35,266 nucleotides of DNA from Candidatus Woesearchaeota archaeon (lineage in GTDB: Archaea; Nanobdellota; Nanobdellia; Woesearchaeales; UBA119), in the NCBI GenBank assembly GCA_030156615.1, contig JASGME010000012.1, forward strand, positions 1 through 35,266, read 5' to 3'. Both the position numbers and the translations under genes were made by a program. Shown piece after piece: positions 1 through 7,370 of this stretch. Position 1 is the first letter of the stretch. Every line of letters starts with the position of its first letter. A model generated the notes under the pieces. It did no database searches and was not told the origin of the DNA. It saw only the letters and a program-made list of their open reading frames with translations.

Positions 1-798
1 TATGGCAAGGATTTAGATGAAAGGAGTAAGAATGAAGCCGTTGTTGGATGTATGTTCAATAAAGAAAACGAAATATTTGAAGATAAGGTTGAGCTAAGAG
101 ATAAAATCTTTCTCTCTGGAGAAGAGTTTGAGGTTGTAGGAATCCTTGACTGCATGGGAAGCAGAGCTCAGGATTCTGTTGTTATCATTTCACTTGATAG
201 CTCAGAAGAATATTTCAGTTCAGGAATGTTAACAATTATTGCTGAGACAACTAAAACAGCGAATCCGGAAGCAATAGCCGAAGAGATAGAAAGGAAGCTA
301 ACAAAAAGGAGGGGCCTCGATGAAGACGACAAGGTTTTCTCAATTCAGACATCTCGGGATCTTTATGAAGCTTTTAACAGGATTATCTCTATGATTCAGG
401 CAATAATAATAGGCATAGCATCAATCTCCTTATTTGTAGGAGGAATCAGCATTATCAATACAATGTATACTACAGTTCTAGAACGAAAATCAGAGATAGG
501 GATAATGAAAGCAATAGGTGCGAGAAACTCAGACATCATACAAATCTTCCTCTATGAATCAAGTCTTCTTGGTTTTTTAGGCGGAGCTGTTGGAACTTTT
601 TTTGGCATGATCCTTGGAAAGATTGCAGAATACATTGGTAACATATATTTTTCAATAGATTTCCTTCAAGTCAGTTTTTCACCAGTTTTAATCATCGGAA
701 TGCTTATCTTTTCAACAGTATTAGGAGCATTGTTTGGCGTATGGCCTGCAAGGCAAGCAACTAAATTACATGTTGTAGATGCTATCCGAAAGAAGTAG
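1..798 (+). CDS. ABC transporter permease, MacB/FtsX type (5' partial)
   Basis: The frame is open from base 1, so the start lies outside the window; 265 codons are visible. The first ~100 residues look like the end of a MacB-type extracytoplasmic domain, with the FEVVGIL strand and a later stretch of alternating charge. Three hydrophobic segments follow: one starting near IQAIIIGIAS, one at LLGFLGGAVGTFFG and one at VLIIGMLIFSTVLG. Between the first two is the family motif region ERKSEIGIMKAIGAR, and the protein ends in the usual WPARQA...DAIRKK tail. Such permeases pair with a LolD/MacB-like ATPase to export or extract substrates; the ATPase is presumably upstream. The substrate cannot be read from the sequence. 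Confidence 0.88.
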   Translation, partial: YGKDLDERSKNEAVVGCMFNKENEIFEDKVELRDKIFLSGEEFEVVGILDCMGSRAQDSVVIISLDSSEEYFSSGMLTIIAETTKTANPEAIAEEIERKLTKRRGLDEDDKVFSIQTSRDLYEAFNRIISMIQAIIIGIASISLFVGGISIINTMYTTVLERKSEIGIMKAIGARNSDIIQIFLYESSLLGFLGGAVGTFFGMILGKIAEYIGNIYFSIDFLQVSFSPVLIIGMLIFSTVLGALFGVWPARQATKLHVVDAIRKK

Positions 799-868
799 TT
801 CTAAAAGTTCTATGACTGCTCTGTAAAAAGAAAAGCTTTTTAAAAAAATTAATTTTTCTTGTGGTTAA

Positions 869-942
869 GGGCAGGTGGCGAAGCCTGGTATCGCGTCCCA
901 TTGGCTGTGGGAAGGCCCCGGGTTCAAATCCCGGCCTGTCCA
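869..942 (+). tRNA. tRNA-Ala (anticodon GGC)
   Basis: A full cloverleaf folds by eye. The acceptor stem is 869-875 with 935-941, D stem 878-881 with 891-894, anticodon stem 896-900 with 908-912, and T stem 918-922 with 930-934. The anticodon loop TTGGCTG gives GGC at 903-905. The pair at position 3-70 is G-U (871-939), the classic alanine identity element, and the discriminator is A942. CCA is not encoded. The loop is odd in having T at 37 and G at 38, and the D arm recalls proline tRNAs, so isotype is slightly less certain than the presence of a tRNA. A T/A-rich box lies upstream near 836-850. Confidence 0.88.
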
Positions 943-957
943 TTTTTTAGAATTAAA

Positions 958-1344
958 CTATTTCAATGATGCTATTGCCTTCTCAACTAACTGCAACATA
1001 TCATTGCCTTCAATAACTTTATATTCCTGAGGATCTCCGTTGAATATAAGTGCGCTTGCCTTTATCGGATGAAAATCTCTTTCAATTACACTAAATCCTT
1101 TTAGCCTTCCTTTTGATTCTTTTCTTGCAGAAATCTTTTCAATAAATTCAAATGGATCTTCATTTAAAGGACAGACTAAGAGCCTCTTAAATGAATATGG
1201 CTCATTAGAAAGAGCAGGTTCATTCCTTTTTGAGTGTTCAATAAAAATATTGTATTTCTTATTTAAGGCATTTAATCTTGATACTATCTTCTCTGGAAAA
1301 AGTTCATCCAGCTCTTTTTCTTTCGGGATTATTGTAACTACCAT
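958..1344 (-). CDS. Hypothetical protein, 128 aa
   Basis: I do not recognise this protein. It is a soluble-looking, mixed-charge 128-residue protein with no signal peptide, membrane segment or clear metal motif. Predicted strands such as MVVTIIP, FKRLLVCPL and ASALIFNG alternate with charged helices, suggesting a small alpha/beta fold. A box reading TTTTTATATATC on the coding strand lies about 26 bp before the ATG with no SD, so it is probably a single leaderless gene. It sits between tRNA-Ala and the 3' end of the Fe-S operon, and neither context indicates its role. Confidence 0.7.
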   Translation of the reverse strand: MVVTIIPKEKELDELFPEKIVSRLNALNKKYNIFIEHSKRNEPALSNEPYSFKRLLVCPLNEDPFEFIEKISARKESKGRLKGFSVIERDFHPIKASALIFNGDPQEYKVIEGNDMLQLVEKAIASLK

Positions 1345-1452
1345 AAGATAGTGAAAAACTAGAGATATATAAAAATAAGGCTTAAGAAAATTTTGTTTTT
1401 ATCAATTATTCTGCTTTCTGACTTAATAAAACAAGCCAATTTTTGTGCATAA

Positions 1453-1755
1453 TCAAAGATTCAGCCTTTCTCTTGCATTTCTATTTATCATATCAGGAGT
1501 CCATTGAGGCGAAAATGTAAGTTCAATATCCACATTTGCCTCAGGAAATTCCTCTTTAAGCTGATGCTCTGCCATTGAAGCAACATAGTTCCCTAAAGGA
1601 CATGCAGGGGATGTCATAGTCATCAAAATCTTTATATTGTTATCGTCAATATTTACATCGTAGATAAGTCCTAAGTCAACAATGTTTACTGGGATCTCCG
1701 GATCATAGACATTTGATAATGCATTAAGAACATCTTCTTTAGTTATTTTTTCCAT
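1453..1755 (-). CDS. MIP18/SufT-family (DUF59) Fe-S assembly factor
   Basis: This 100-residue protein has the two hallmarks of the MIP18/PaaD/SufT family. DPEIPVNIVDLGLIYDV lies at about residues 18-34 and TSPACPLG, with the conserved cysteine, at about 48-55. Members help deliver or repair Fe-S clusters in cytosolic apo-proteins. It is the last gene of the isc operon, 19 bp after iscU, and has an SD (AGGTGA) before ATG 1755. Placement behind cysteine desulfurase and scaffold genes supports a role in cluster maturation rather than phenylacetate degradation. Length is normal for the family. A related DUF59-like domain without the cysteine is fused to the upstream IscU. Confidence 0.9.
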   Translation of the reverse strand: MEKITKEDVLNALSNVYDPEIPVNIVDLGLIYDVNIDDNNIKILMTMTSPACPLGNYVASMAEHQLKEEFPEANVDIELTFSPQWTPDMINRNARERLNL

Positions 1756-1774
1756 AATATCACCTGTTTAAAGC

Positions 1775-2437
1775 TCATATTAGCTGAGGATGATCAACAA
1801 ATTCTATTTCAATCTTTCTTATTTTAGGAATGAATTCAAGCTTCTCCCTTATCTCTTCTTTCATATGTGCCTCAAGCTCATCATTTTCTTGTTTTCTCAT
1901 CTGGATCAAAACATCAACAGAATCTCCTTCTTTTTCAATTCCAACATATAAAACCTCCTTTAGCCTTACAATATCTGTGCCAACAGAAGGATCAATAACA
2001 TGTCTGAGTTTCCTTAAGATGAAATCCTTTGTTATACTCTCAGCATTAACCTTTGTTATTCCTTTCTCTATCTTGTATCTTTCTATTGCTTGTTTTATTG
2101 CATCCACAGCAAGTACAGAACAATGGACCTTTACCTTTGGCAGGCCTCCGAGTTCTTTAGTAACCTCTGCCCAGCTTATCTTCTCTGCTTCATCAATATG
2201 CTTCCCTTTTATCATCTCAGTCGCAATAGATGCAGTAGCTATGTTAGAAGCACATCCAAATGATTTAAACTTAACATCTTCTATTCTGCCATTTTCATCT
2301 ATCTTTAGTTGCAACTGAATAATATCACCGCATGCAGGACTTCCTTCCTGAACACTTACTGATGGTTTTTCAAGCTCCCCCACATTCTTGGGGTTCCGAA
2401 ACAGTTCTATTACCTTTTCCGTGTAATCCAAAGCCAT
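1775..2437 (-). CDS. iscU: IscU-type Fe-S scaffold fused to a DUF59-like domain
   Basis: Residues 1-~125 are an IscU scaffold. The three cluster cysteines are C36 (SPACGD), C62 (FGCAS) and C106 (VHCSV), with D38 and H105 alongside, matching the known ligand set of IscU. IscU receives sulfur from IscS and iron to build a [2Fe-2S] cluster. Residues ~135-220 form an extra domain that reads like DUF59/MIP18 (RHVIDPSVGTDIVRL then VLYVGIE) but lacks the TxPxCP cysteine. The total of 220 aa compares with about 130 for plain IscU. The start codon lies inside the iscS reading frame, with an overlap of 68 nt, and GAGAGGCGAG just upstream acts as a likely SD. Confidence 0.93.
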   Translation of the reverse strand: MALDYTEKVIELFRNPKNVGELEKPSVSVQEGSPACGDIIQLQLKIDENGRIEDVKFKSFGCASNIATASIATEMIKGKHIDEAEKISWAEVTKELGGLPKVKVHCSVLAVDAIKQAIERYKIEKGITKVNAESITKDFILRKLRHVIDPSVGTDIVRLKEVLYVGIEKEGDSVDVLIQMRKQENDELEAHMKEEIREKLEFIPKIRKIEIEFVDHPQLI

Positions 2438-3641
2438 TGTCTCGCCTCTCTTTTTCTTTATTTTCTTTCTTAGTTAATGGACTAAGCTCTCTCAACTCTT
2501 CAACAACTTTTTTTATCTTTTCAACGGCATAATCAACATCTTTTTTTGTCGTGTATTTTGATAGAGTTAGCCTGAGAGAACCATGGGCCTTTTCATGTGG
2601 TAAACCAATAGCGTTTAGCACATGACTTGGTGTTAAATTAGCTGATGAGCAAGCACTGCCAGTTGAAGTCATTATTCCATAATCACTTAATCTAAAAACT
2701 AAAGATTCTCCCTCAATGTAATCAAATCTTAAATTTGCATTGTTTGGCAATCTTTTTTCAATTGAGAGATCTGATGAACCATTCAAATAACACCCGTCAA
2801 TTTCTTTTAGTAATCTCTCAACAAGATAATCCCTTAGCTTCTTAACATATTCAGCAGTCTTCTCCATTTCTTTAGATTCAATCTCAACAGCCTTGGCAAA
2901 TCCTACAATTCCCGGAACATTATGAGTACCCGGTCTAAGTCTGAATTCATGTGGTCCGCCACCATACAATGGATCTATCTTTATCCCATCTCTTATGTAT
3001 AATGCACCTATGCCCTTTGGTCCATGCATTTTATGAGCATTCATTGTAAGCATATCTATATTTTCTTCATCAACATTTATTGGAACCTTGCAATAACTCT
3101 GAGTAGCATCTGTATGAAAAACTACATTATGCTCTTTACACAGCTTTCCAATAGCTTCTATATCTTGTATCGTTCCTATCTCGTTATTGCCGTGTATGAT
3201 TGAAACAAGAAGAACACTATCATCTAGCTCTTTCTTCAATTGCTCCATATCAATAAAACCTTCTTTATCAACATTTAGATAAACTATGTTAAATCCTTCT
3301 CTACTTAAATGAACACAGCTTCTAAAAACTGCAGCATGTTCTATTTTTGTAGTTATGATTTTATTTTTCTTATCGCTTTTATGCTTCCTGCAATAACCTT
3401 TTATTGCGATGTTATCGGATTCAGTAGCTCCAGAAGTAAATATTATCTCTTCTGGTGAAGCTCCAATAGATCTTGCTATTGTTTCCCTCGCCTTTTCAAC
3501 AGCCCTCTGAGCTTCAATGCCTAATTTATGCAACGAAGAAGGGTTCCCGTATTCCTCTGTAAAATAAGGCAGCATTGCCTTAACTACCCTGTCATCAACT
3601 CGTGTTGTAGCGGCATTATCCATATATACAATCCTTTTCAT
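2370..3641 (-). CDS. iscS: Cysteine desulfurase IscS/NifS
   Basis: This PLP enzyme takes sulfur from cysteine, passing it as persulfide to IscU for Fe-S clusters and possibly to tRNA thiolation. The sequence shows the class V aminotransferase layout: YMDNAATT at 6-13, GNPSS at 32-36, TSGATESDN at 69-77, EHAAV with H102, D178 and Q181 (HTDATQS), the PLP lysine K204 in NAHKMHGPKG, and the catalytic C331 in TGSACSSA. The family body ends near ELRELSPL. A lysine-rich tail of about 35 residues follows and runs 68 nt into iscU in another frame, giving 423 aa rather than the usual ~390-400. It follows the HTH regulator by 48 bp. Confidence 0.96.
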   Translation of the reverse strand: MKRIVYMDNAATTRVDDRVVKAMLPYFTEEYGNPSSLHKLGIEAQRAVEKARETIARSIGASPEEIIFTSGATESDNIAIKGYCRKHKSDKKNKIITTKIEHAAVFRSCVHLSREGFNIVYLNVDKEGFIDMEQLKKELDDSVLLVSIIHGNNEIGTIQDIEAIGKLCKEHNVVFHTDATQSYCKVPINVDEENIDMLTMNAHKMHGPKGIGALYIRDGIKIDPLYGGGPHEFRLRPGTHNVPGIVGFAKAVEIESKEMEKTAEYVKKLRDYLVERLLKEIDGCYLNGSSDLSIEKRLPNNANLRFDYIEGESLVFRLSDYGIMTSTGSACSSANLTPSHVLNAIGLPHEKAHGSLRLTLSKYTTKKDVDYAVEKIKKVVEELRELSPLTKKENKEKERRDNGFGLHGKGNRTVSEPQECGGA

Positions 3642-3689
3642 CTTTTATCCCTCGCATTAAGAATCCATTTTATTTCATCAATTTATCTA

Positions 3690-4055
3690 TTAAAATCTTG
3701 AGACACCACATTCATCAAAATGCTCAATCTTCTTATGTACATTACATATTATGTCGTTTTTTTCGAGTTCCCTCAAAAGTTCAACCTGAAAAACAAAAAG
3801 ATTGGCATCTTTTCTGTTTCCAAGTTTTTTTTCAATAAACCAATTAATCTTCTGAGCTTCTTCAGGGCATTCCTTTTCAACAATCATTGCCCTCTTATTA
3901 TGCATATATTGACTAACAGCAGATGGAGTAATGTTTAACATGAAAGCAATCTCTTTTTGTGGAAGACCAAGAAGTCTAAGATTCTTTACAATACTTTTTC
4001 TTATAAAAGGGACTACATACCAATACTCTATTTCAGGTCTAAGCATCTCAGGCAT
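3690..4055 (-). CDS. HTH transcriptional regulator (COG2522-like), likely isc operon regulator
   Basis: This 121-aa protein begins with the RPEIEYWYVVPFIRKSIVKNL region typical of the archaeal COG2522 / ThiN-linked HTH family. A helix-turn-helix follows at about residues 28-55 (LGLPQKEIAFML, then ITPSAVSQYMHNKR). The C-terminal half carries C63, C104 and C116, with H107 and H112 between the last two. This is enough to suggest a metal or Fe-S site, though no ligand set is proven. It is the first gene of the regulator-iscS-iscU-SufT operon. TATA at 4075-4086 puts the transcript start near the ATG, so it is probably leaderless. By analogy to bacterial IscR, though not homologous to it, it may sense Fe-S status; that is inference. 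Confidence 0.8.
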   Translation of the reverse strand: MPEMLRPEIEYWYVVPFIRKSIVKNLRLLGLPQKEIAFMLNITPSAVSQYMHNKRAMIVEKECPEEAQKINWFIEKKLGNRKDANLFVFQVELLRELEKNDIICNVHKKIEHFDECGVSRF

Positions 4056-4074
4056 ATTACTTAGGAAGAAGAAC

Positions 4075-4086
4075 TAATATTTATAA
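4075..4086 (-). promoter_or_regulatory. TATA box of the isc operon
   Basis: The minus strand reads TTATAAATATTA, centred about 26 nt before ATG 4055, the spacing expected for an archaeal promoter giving a leaderless mRNA. No SD precedes the ATG. Confidence 0.65.
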
Positions 4087-4100
4087 TTAACTATTGTTAA
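4087..4100. promoter_or_regulatory. Inverted repeat TTAAC-N4-GTTAA next to the isc TATA box, possible operator
   Basis: The 14-bp sequence TTAACTATTGTTAA is a perfect inverted repeat with a 4-bp spacer. It lies directly upstream of the TATA box, in the BRE position, and overlaps the pheT stop codon. A repressor bound here would block TFB/TBP. Binding by the operon's own HTH regulator is a guess from position. Confidence 0.4.
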
Positions 4101-5725
4101 CTGAACTTCTTTTCCATTAAATCTTCAACATTTATTTCAGCAATTGCAACAGGCATCTCTAAGCCGTAATCAGAAAGGATTGAAGGATGAATCTCTCCTA
4201 TTATTCCAATTTCTTTATTATCCAATTTTATCTTGCCAGACCTTCCTTCAATAAAGAACTTCCTTGTATCTTCTTCAAGATTAAACATCAAATCAAGTTG
4301 TTCTCCAATAAGCTGAACAATCTGTTTTATTTTAGTAAAATCTGCATCCTTTGAAGAAATTCCTAATGCAATCGTTGTTTTTTCAGAAGGAAAAATCTTG
4401 CTAATCTCAAATACCTTCTGTGGAAACACTCTTGTTTTATTTGTCCTGAAAACACTTAGCAGAGAAGGAATTAAAGAAGGCCTTAGCACATTGTATTCTA
4501 TATTTGAAGGATTCAAAATCTTTAATGCTTTGAATCCAAATCTTTCAGCATCTTCATTAGATATTAAATTAAAGTTTTTAACTTCTATAAGGCCAGCTTC
4601 AGTAACAATCTCTCTCATTTTATTTTGAAATATCTCAAAATCATCTTCCCCTCCTTTGGAGTATATTAAAGGAACTCTTGAAGGAATATTATCGTAACCA
4701 TAACCGATTGCAATATCCTCAACAACATCAACAGGATGTAAAATGTCAGTTCTGTAAGGAGGAACAAATGCCTTTCCTTCTTTGTATTCTATTCCAAGTT
4801 TGAGCAGGCTCTTCTCAATCATTTTTTCATTGAATTTTATGCCAATTAATTTTGAAACATATTTTGCATCAATCTCAATTAAATCTTCAGAGAAATCTGG
4901 CGTATATAAAACAAACTCAGGGTATTCAAGTTTCATCTTATGAATTTTTGCACCCATGTCTAGCAATGCATATGCAAGTATGTTCAATCCTTTCTTCAAA
5001 TAATCTAAATCAAAGCCAGAGCATTCTATGAATACCTCTTTTGTATCCTCTGTAATCTTTCCAGTGTCATGTGAATTGATTATTGGAGGAACTGACAAAA
5101 TCTTGTTTGATGCATCAATAAAACAGGGGAACATCGATTTCCCCTTCAATAGATCAGCATATTTTATTCCAGTAGGATGTTTTTTAAGCAAATCAACAGC
5201 ATTCATCTCTTCAGAAGATTCAAGAGGTCTGAATACTATCTTTTCAGGTCTCTCTGCCATGAATCTTATTGGAAATTTAATATTTTCAAGAGGATATATC
5301 CCTATAGCTACTTTCTTTCTTTTTCTTCCAAAAGTTATATGAAGTTTTTCCTGAATTTGTATAAGTTCTTTTATCTTTGCATCGTCAAGCTTTAATCCTT
5401 TTGCGATAGCACAAACTGTGTATGGCCTTACATCTTTAACGCTTTTATCAATTATCACTCCGTAATTATTTCTTTCATCGTAATCTTCAATACTATATCT
5501 TTTAATGCTTTTTTCCTTTTCCAAGAAATAGCGAAGACCCCTTGCAACCCCATATACAGTAAGGAAATCAGGCCTGTTTGGAAAAACCTCTATTGAGAGC
5601 TCTTCATCATCCTTTCCTTCTACACTCATTCCAAGAGAACTGAGGCTTTCTGTAAGCTTGTCATCTTCTATCTTTTCTCCAACAAGCTCATATAATTGTC
5701 CCTTGTTGATTTCAATCGTTGGCAT
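4097..5725 (-). CDS. pheT: Phenylalanyl-tRNA synthetase beta subunit (archaeal type)
   Basis: This is the structural/editing partner of PheS in the (alpha-beta)2 synthetase that charges tRNA-Phe. The 542-residue protein is the shorter archaeal/eukaryotic form without the bacterial N-terminal tRNA-binding domain. Residues ~1-80 are the archaeal N-terminal domain (EVFPNRPDFLTVYGVARGLRY). The middle third corresponds to the B3/B4 editing region (SHDTGKIT), followed by a B5 region (VPPYRTDILHPVDVVEDIAIGYGYDNIPS) and the catalytic-like core. I chose ATG 5725 rather than an upstream codon because GGAGGAG lies just before it and the conserved start is MPTIEINK. It follows the pheS stop by 10 bp. Confidence 0.95.
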   Translation of the reverse strand: MPTIEINKGQLYELVGEKIEDDKLTESLSSLGMSVEGKDDEELSIEVFPNRPDFLTVYGVARGLRYFLEKEKSIKRYSIEDYDERNNYGVIIDKSVKDVRPYTVCAIAKGLKLDDAKIKELIQIQEKLHITFGRKRKKVAIGIYPLENIKFPIRFMAERPEKIVFRPLESSEEMNAVDLLKKHPTGIKYADLLKGKSMFPCFIDASNKILSVPPIINSHDTGKITEDTKEVFIECSGFDLDYLKKGLNILAYALLDMGAKIHKMKLEYPEFVLYTPDFSEDLIEIDAKYVSKLIGIKFNEKMIEKSLLKLGIEYKEGKAFVPPYRTDILHPVDVVEDIAIGYGYDNIPSRVPLIYSKGGEDDFEIFQNKMREIVTEAGLIEVKNFNLISNEDAERFGFKALKILNPSNIEYNVLRPSLIPSLLSVFRTNKTRVFPQKVFEISKIFPSEKTTIALGISSKDADFTKIKQIVQLIGEQLDLMFNLEEDTRKFFIEGRSGKIKLDNKEIGIIGEIHPSILSDYGLEMPVAIAEINVEDLMEKKFS

Positions 5726-5735
5726 ATTTCTCCTC

Positions 5736-7310
5736 CTATATCTTAACAAACCTTTTTATTCTTCTTAAAACGTCCAAATCGTTCTTGTATATCTCTCTTA
5801 AATCAGTGAATCCAAAATAGTTCATCATAATCCTTTCAAGCCCAAGACCCCAAGCAAGCACAGGAATCTCCTTTCCAAGAAGAGGCAATGTTACCTCTGG
5901 CCTGAATATCCCTGCACCGCCTAGCTCAATCCATTCTTTTCTGTCTTCTGAATAGACCTCAACCTCTACAGAAGGTTCAGTGTAAGGGAAATAGGCAGGC
6001 TTTAATCTTATCTCATCATAGCCCATCTTCTTATAGAAGAGCTTCAGCAATCCCTTTAAAGCAGAGAAATCAACATCTTCTGAAACAACAATTCCTTCAA
6101 CCTGATAGAATTCAAATAGATGCTTCCAATCAAGTGTTTCATTTCTGAAGACTTTACTTATGCTGAAATACTTGCCAGGAATGTCCTCCTTTTTAAGTTT
6201 AGACAATGTTATTGCAGAAAGAACAGTTGAATGAGTTCTTAAAAGAAGTCTCTCAGACTCCTCTTTGTTTAGAGGAGCTCCCCATCCTCTGCTTTTACTA
6301 TTGCCCCCATCATTATGAATATCGCTTATTTTCTTAAAAAGTTCTTCAGGCAATTCTCCTTTTCCTTCAATATAGAATGTATCCTGCATCTCCCTCGCAG
6401 GATGATCTTGAGGAACAAACAAGACATCAAGATCCCAGAATGCACTTTGAATTATGTTTCCATTAATCTCTTTAAAACCTAATTCTATCCAGATTCTTTT
6501 AACATATTCAATAACTTCAGTTATGAAGTTTCTTCTTCCTGGATTGAGCTTTGGCACAGGAGCCTCTATGTCATAGTGCCTAAATTTCTTGCCTCTCCAG
6601 CTTCCATCAAGAAGCATCTCAGGGCTAAGTCTTTCTAAAATCTCTTCTTTTCCCAAATTCTTCTTTGCATCTACGCCTGCTTCTGTTAGATTAATCTTCC
6701 AATCCTTTATCTTATCTATCTTTATGAAATCCTTCCTTCTTGTAAGCTCTTTTATAAGATTTGATGAAGGCATCTCACCATCCTTTATCTTTTTCAATAC
6801 ATCCTCTTCTTCAAAACCGTTCTTAAGCGTTTCTTTCCCTTCTTGAGTAATTCTTATTATATTATCTCTGATTTCAATAGCTCCTATCTTTTTTAATGAA
6901 CCAAGGGCAAAATTTAGCTCTTCTCTATTAAGATTAAATCTCTCTGGATATTTTTGAATCTCTTTTAGCTCAATATATGATTTGCTTAAGCCTAAGAGCA
7001 ATCTCTTTTCAGGCAATCCCTTTTTTAAGACTTCAAGACCATTACTGCCAAGACTTATTCTTTCCTCTTCAATCTTCTCGCTTCTTATCAGTCCTTTATT
7101 GCCAAGCCATTGGATTGCACGCATTACCTCAACTTCCTGAAGTCCTGTCTCTTCTACTATTCCCTTCATAAAATTGTCTTCTTTATCTTTAATGCAACTG
7201 ATAACCCTTCTCTCAATAGGATTCAATTTCAGAATTATTTTATCAGAAATCTCATTTTTATGATTCCCGCTTACTCTTTTATCTTTATTCTCTTGATTTG
7301 TTTTTGTCAT
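5736..7310 (-). CDS. pheS: Phenylalanyl-tRNA synthetase alpha subunit (archaeal type)
   Basis: This is the catalytic subunit charging phenylalanine onto tRNA-Phe. The N-terminal ~230 residues contain winged-helix repeats, as in archaeal/eukaryotic PheS (NPIERRVISCIKDKE, then IQKYPERFNL). The class II core shows motif 2 (KVFRNETLDWKHLFEFYQVEG) and motif 3 (GLGLERIMM, about 488-496). The open frame extends upstream to a TTG at 7370, but ATG 7310 is the more likely start, giving 524 aa. The upstream stretch is lysine-rich filler and a weak GAAGAAGAA lies before the ATG. It is 60 bp after drg and probably in one transcript with it. Confidence 0.95.
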   Translation of the reverse strand: MTKTNQENKDKRVSGNHKNEISDKIILKLNPIERRVISCIKDKEDNFMKGIVEETGLQEVEVMRAIQWLGNKGLIRSEKIEEERISLGSNGLEVLKKGLPEKRLLLGLSKSYIELKEIQKYPERFNLNREELNFALGSLKKIGAIEIRDNIIRITQEGKETLKNGFEEEDVLKKIKDGEMPSSNLIKELTRRKDFIKIDKIKDWKINLTEAGVDAKKNLGKEEILERLSPEMLLDGSWRGKKFRHYDIEAPVPKLNPGRRNFITEVIEYVKRIWIELGFKEINGNIIQSAFWDLDVLFVPQDHPAREMQDTFYIEGKGELPEELFKKISDIHNDGGNSKSRGWGAPLNKEESERLLLRTHSTVLSAITLSKLKKEDIPGKYFSISKVFRNETLDWKHLFEFYQVEGIVVSEDVDFSALKGLLKLFYKKMGYDEIRLKPAYFPYTEPSVEVEVYSEDRKEWIELGGAGIFRPEVTLPLLGKEIPVLAWGLGLERIMMNYFGFTDLREIYKNDLDVLRRIKRFVKI

Positions 7311-7370
7311 TTTTATTCGTTCTTCTTCTTTATTGTTTTCATATGATTTTAATTTTTTGTTTTTTAGCAA

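Noticed and set aside
895-912. Reading the first tRNA as tRNA-Pro (TGG)
   Set aside because: It needs a shifted anticodon stem with broken pairs; the 5-bp stem TCCCA/TGGGA fixes GGC as anticodon.
1830-2318. 162-codon plus-strand open frame
   Set aside because: It is antisense to iscU, very serine/phenylalanine-rich and without known motifs.
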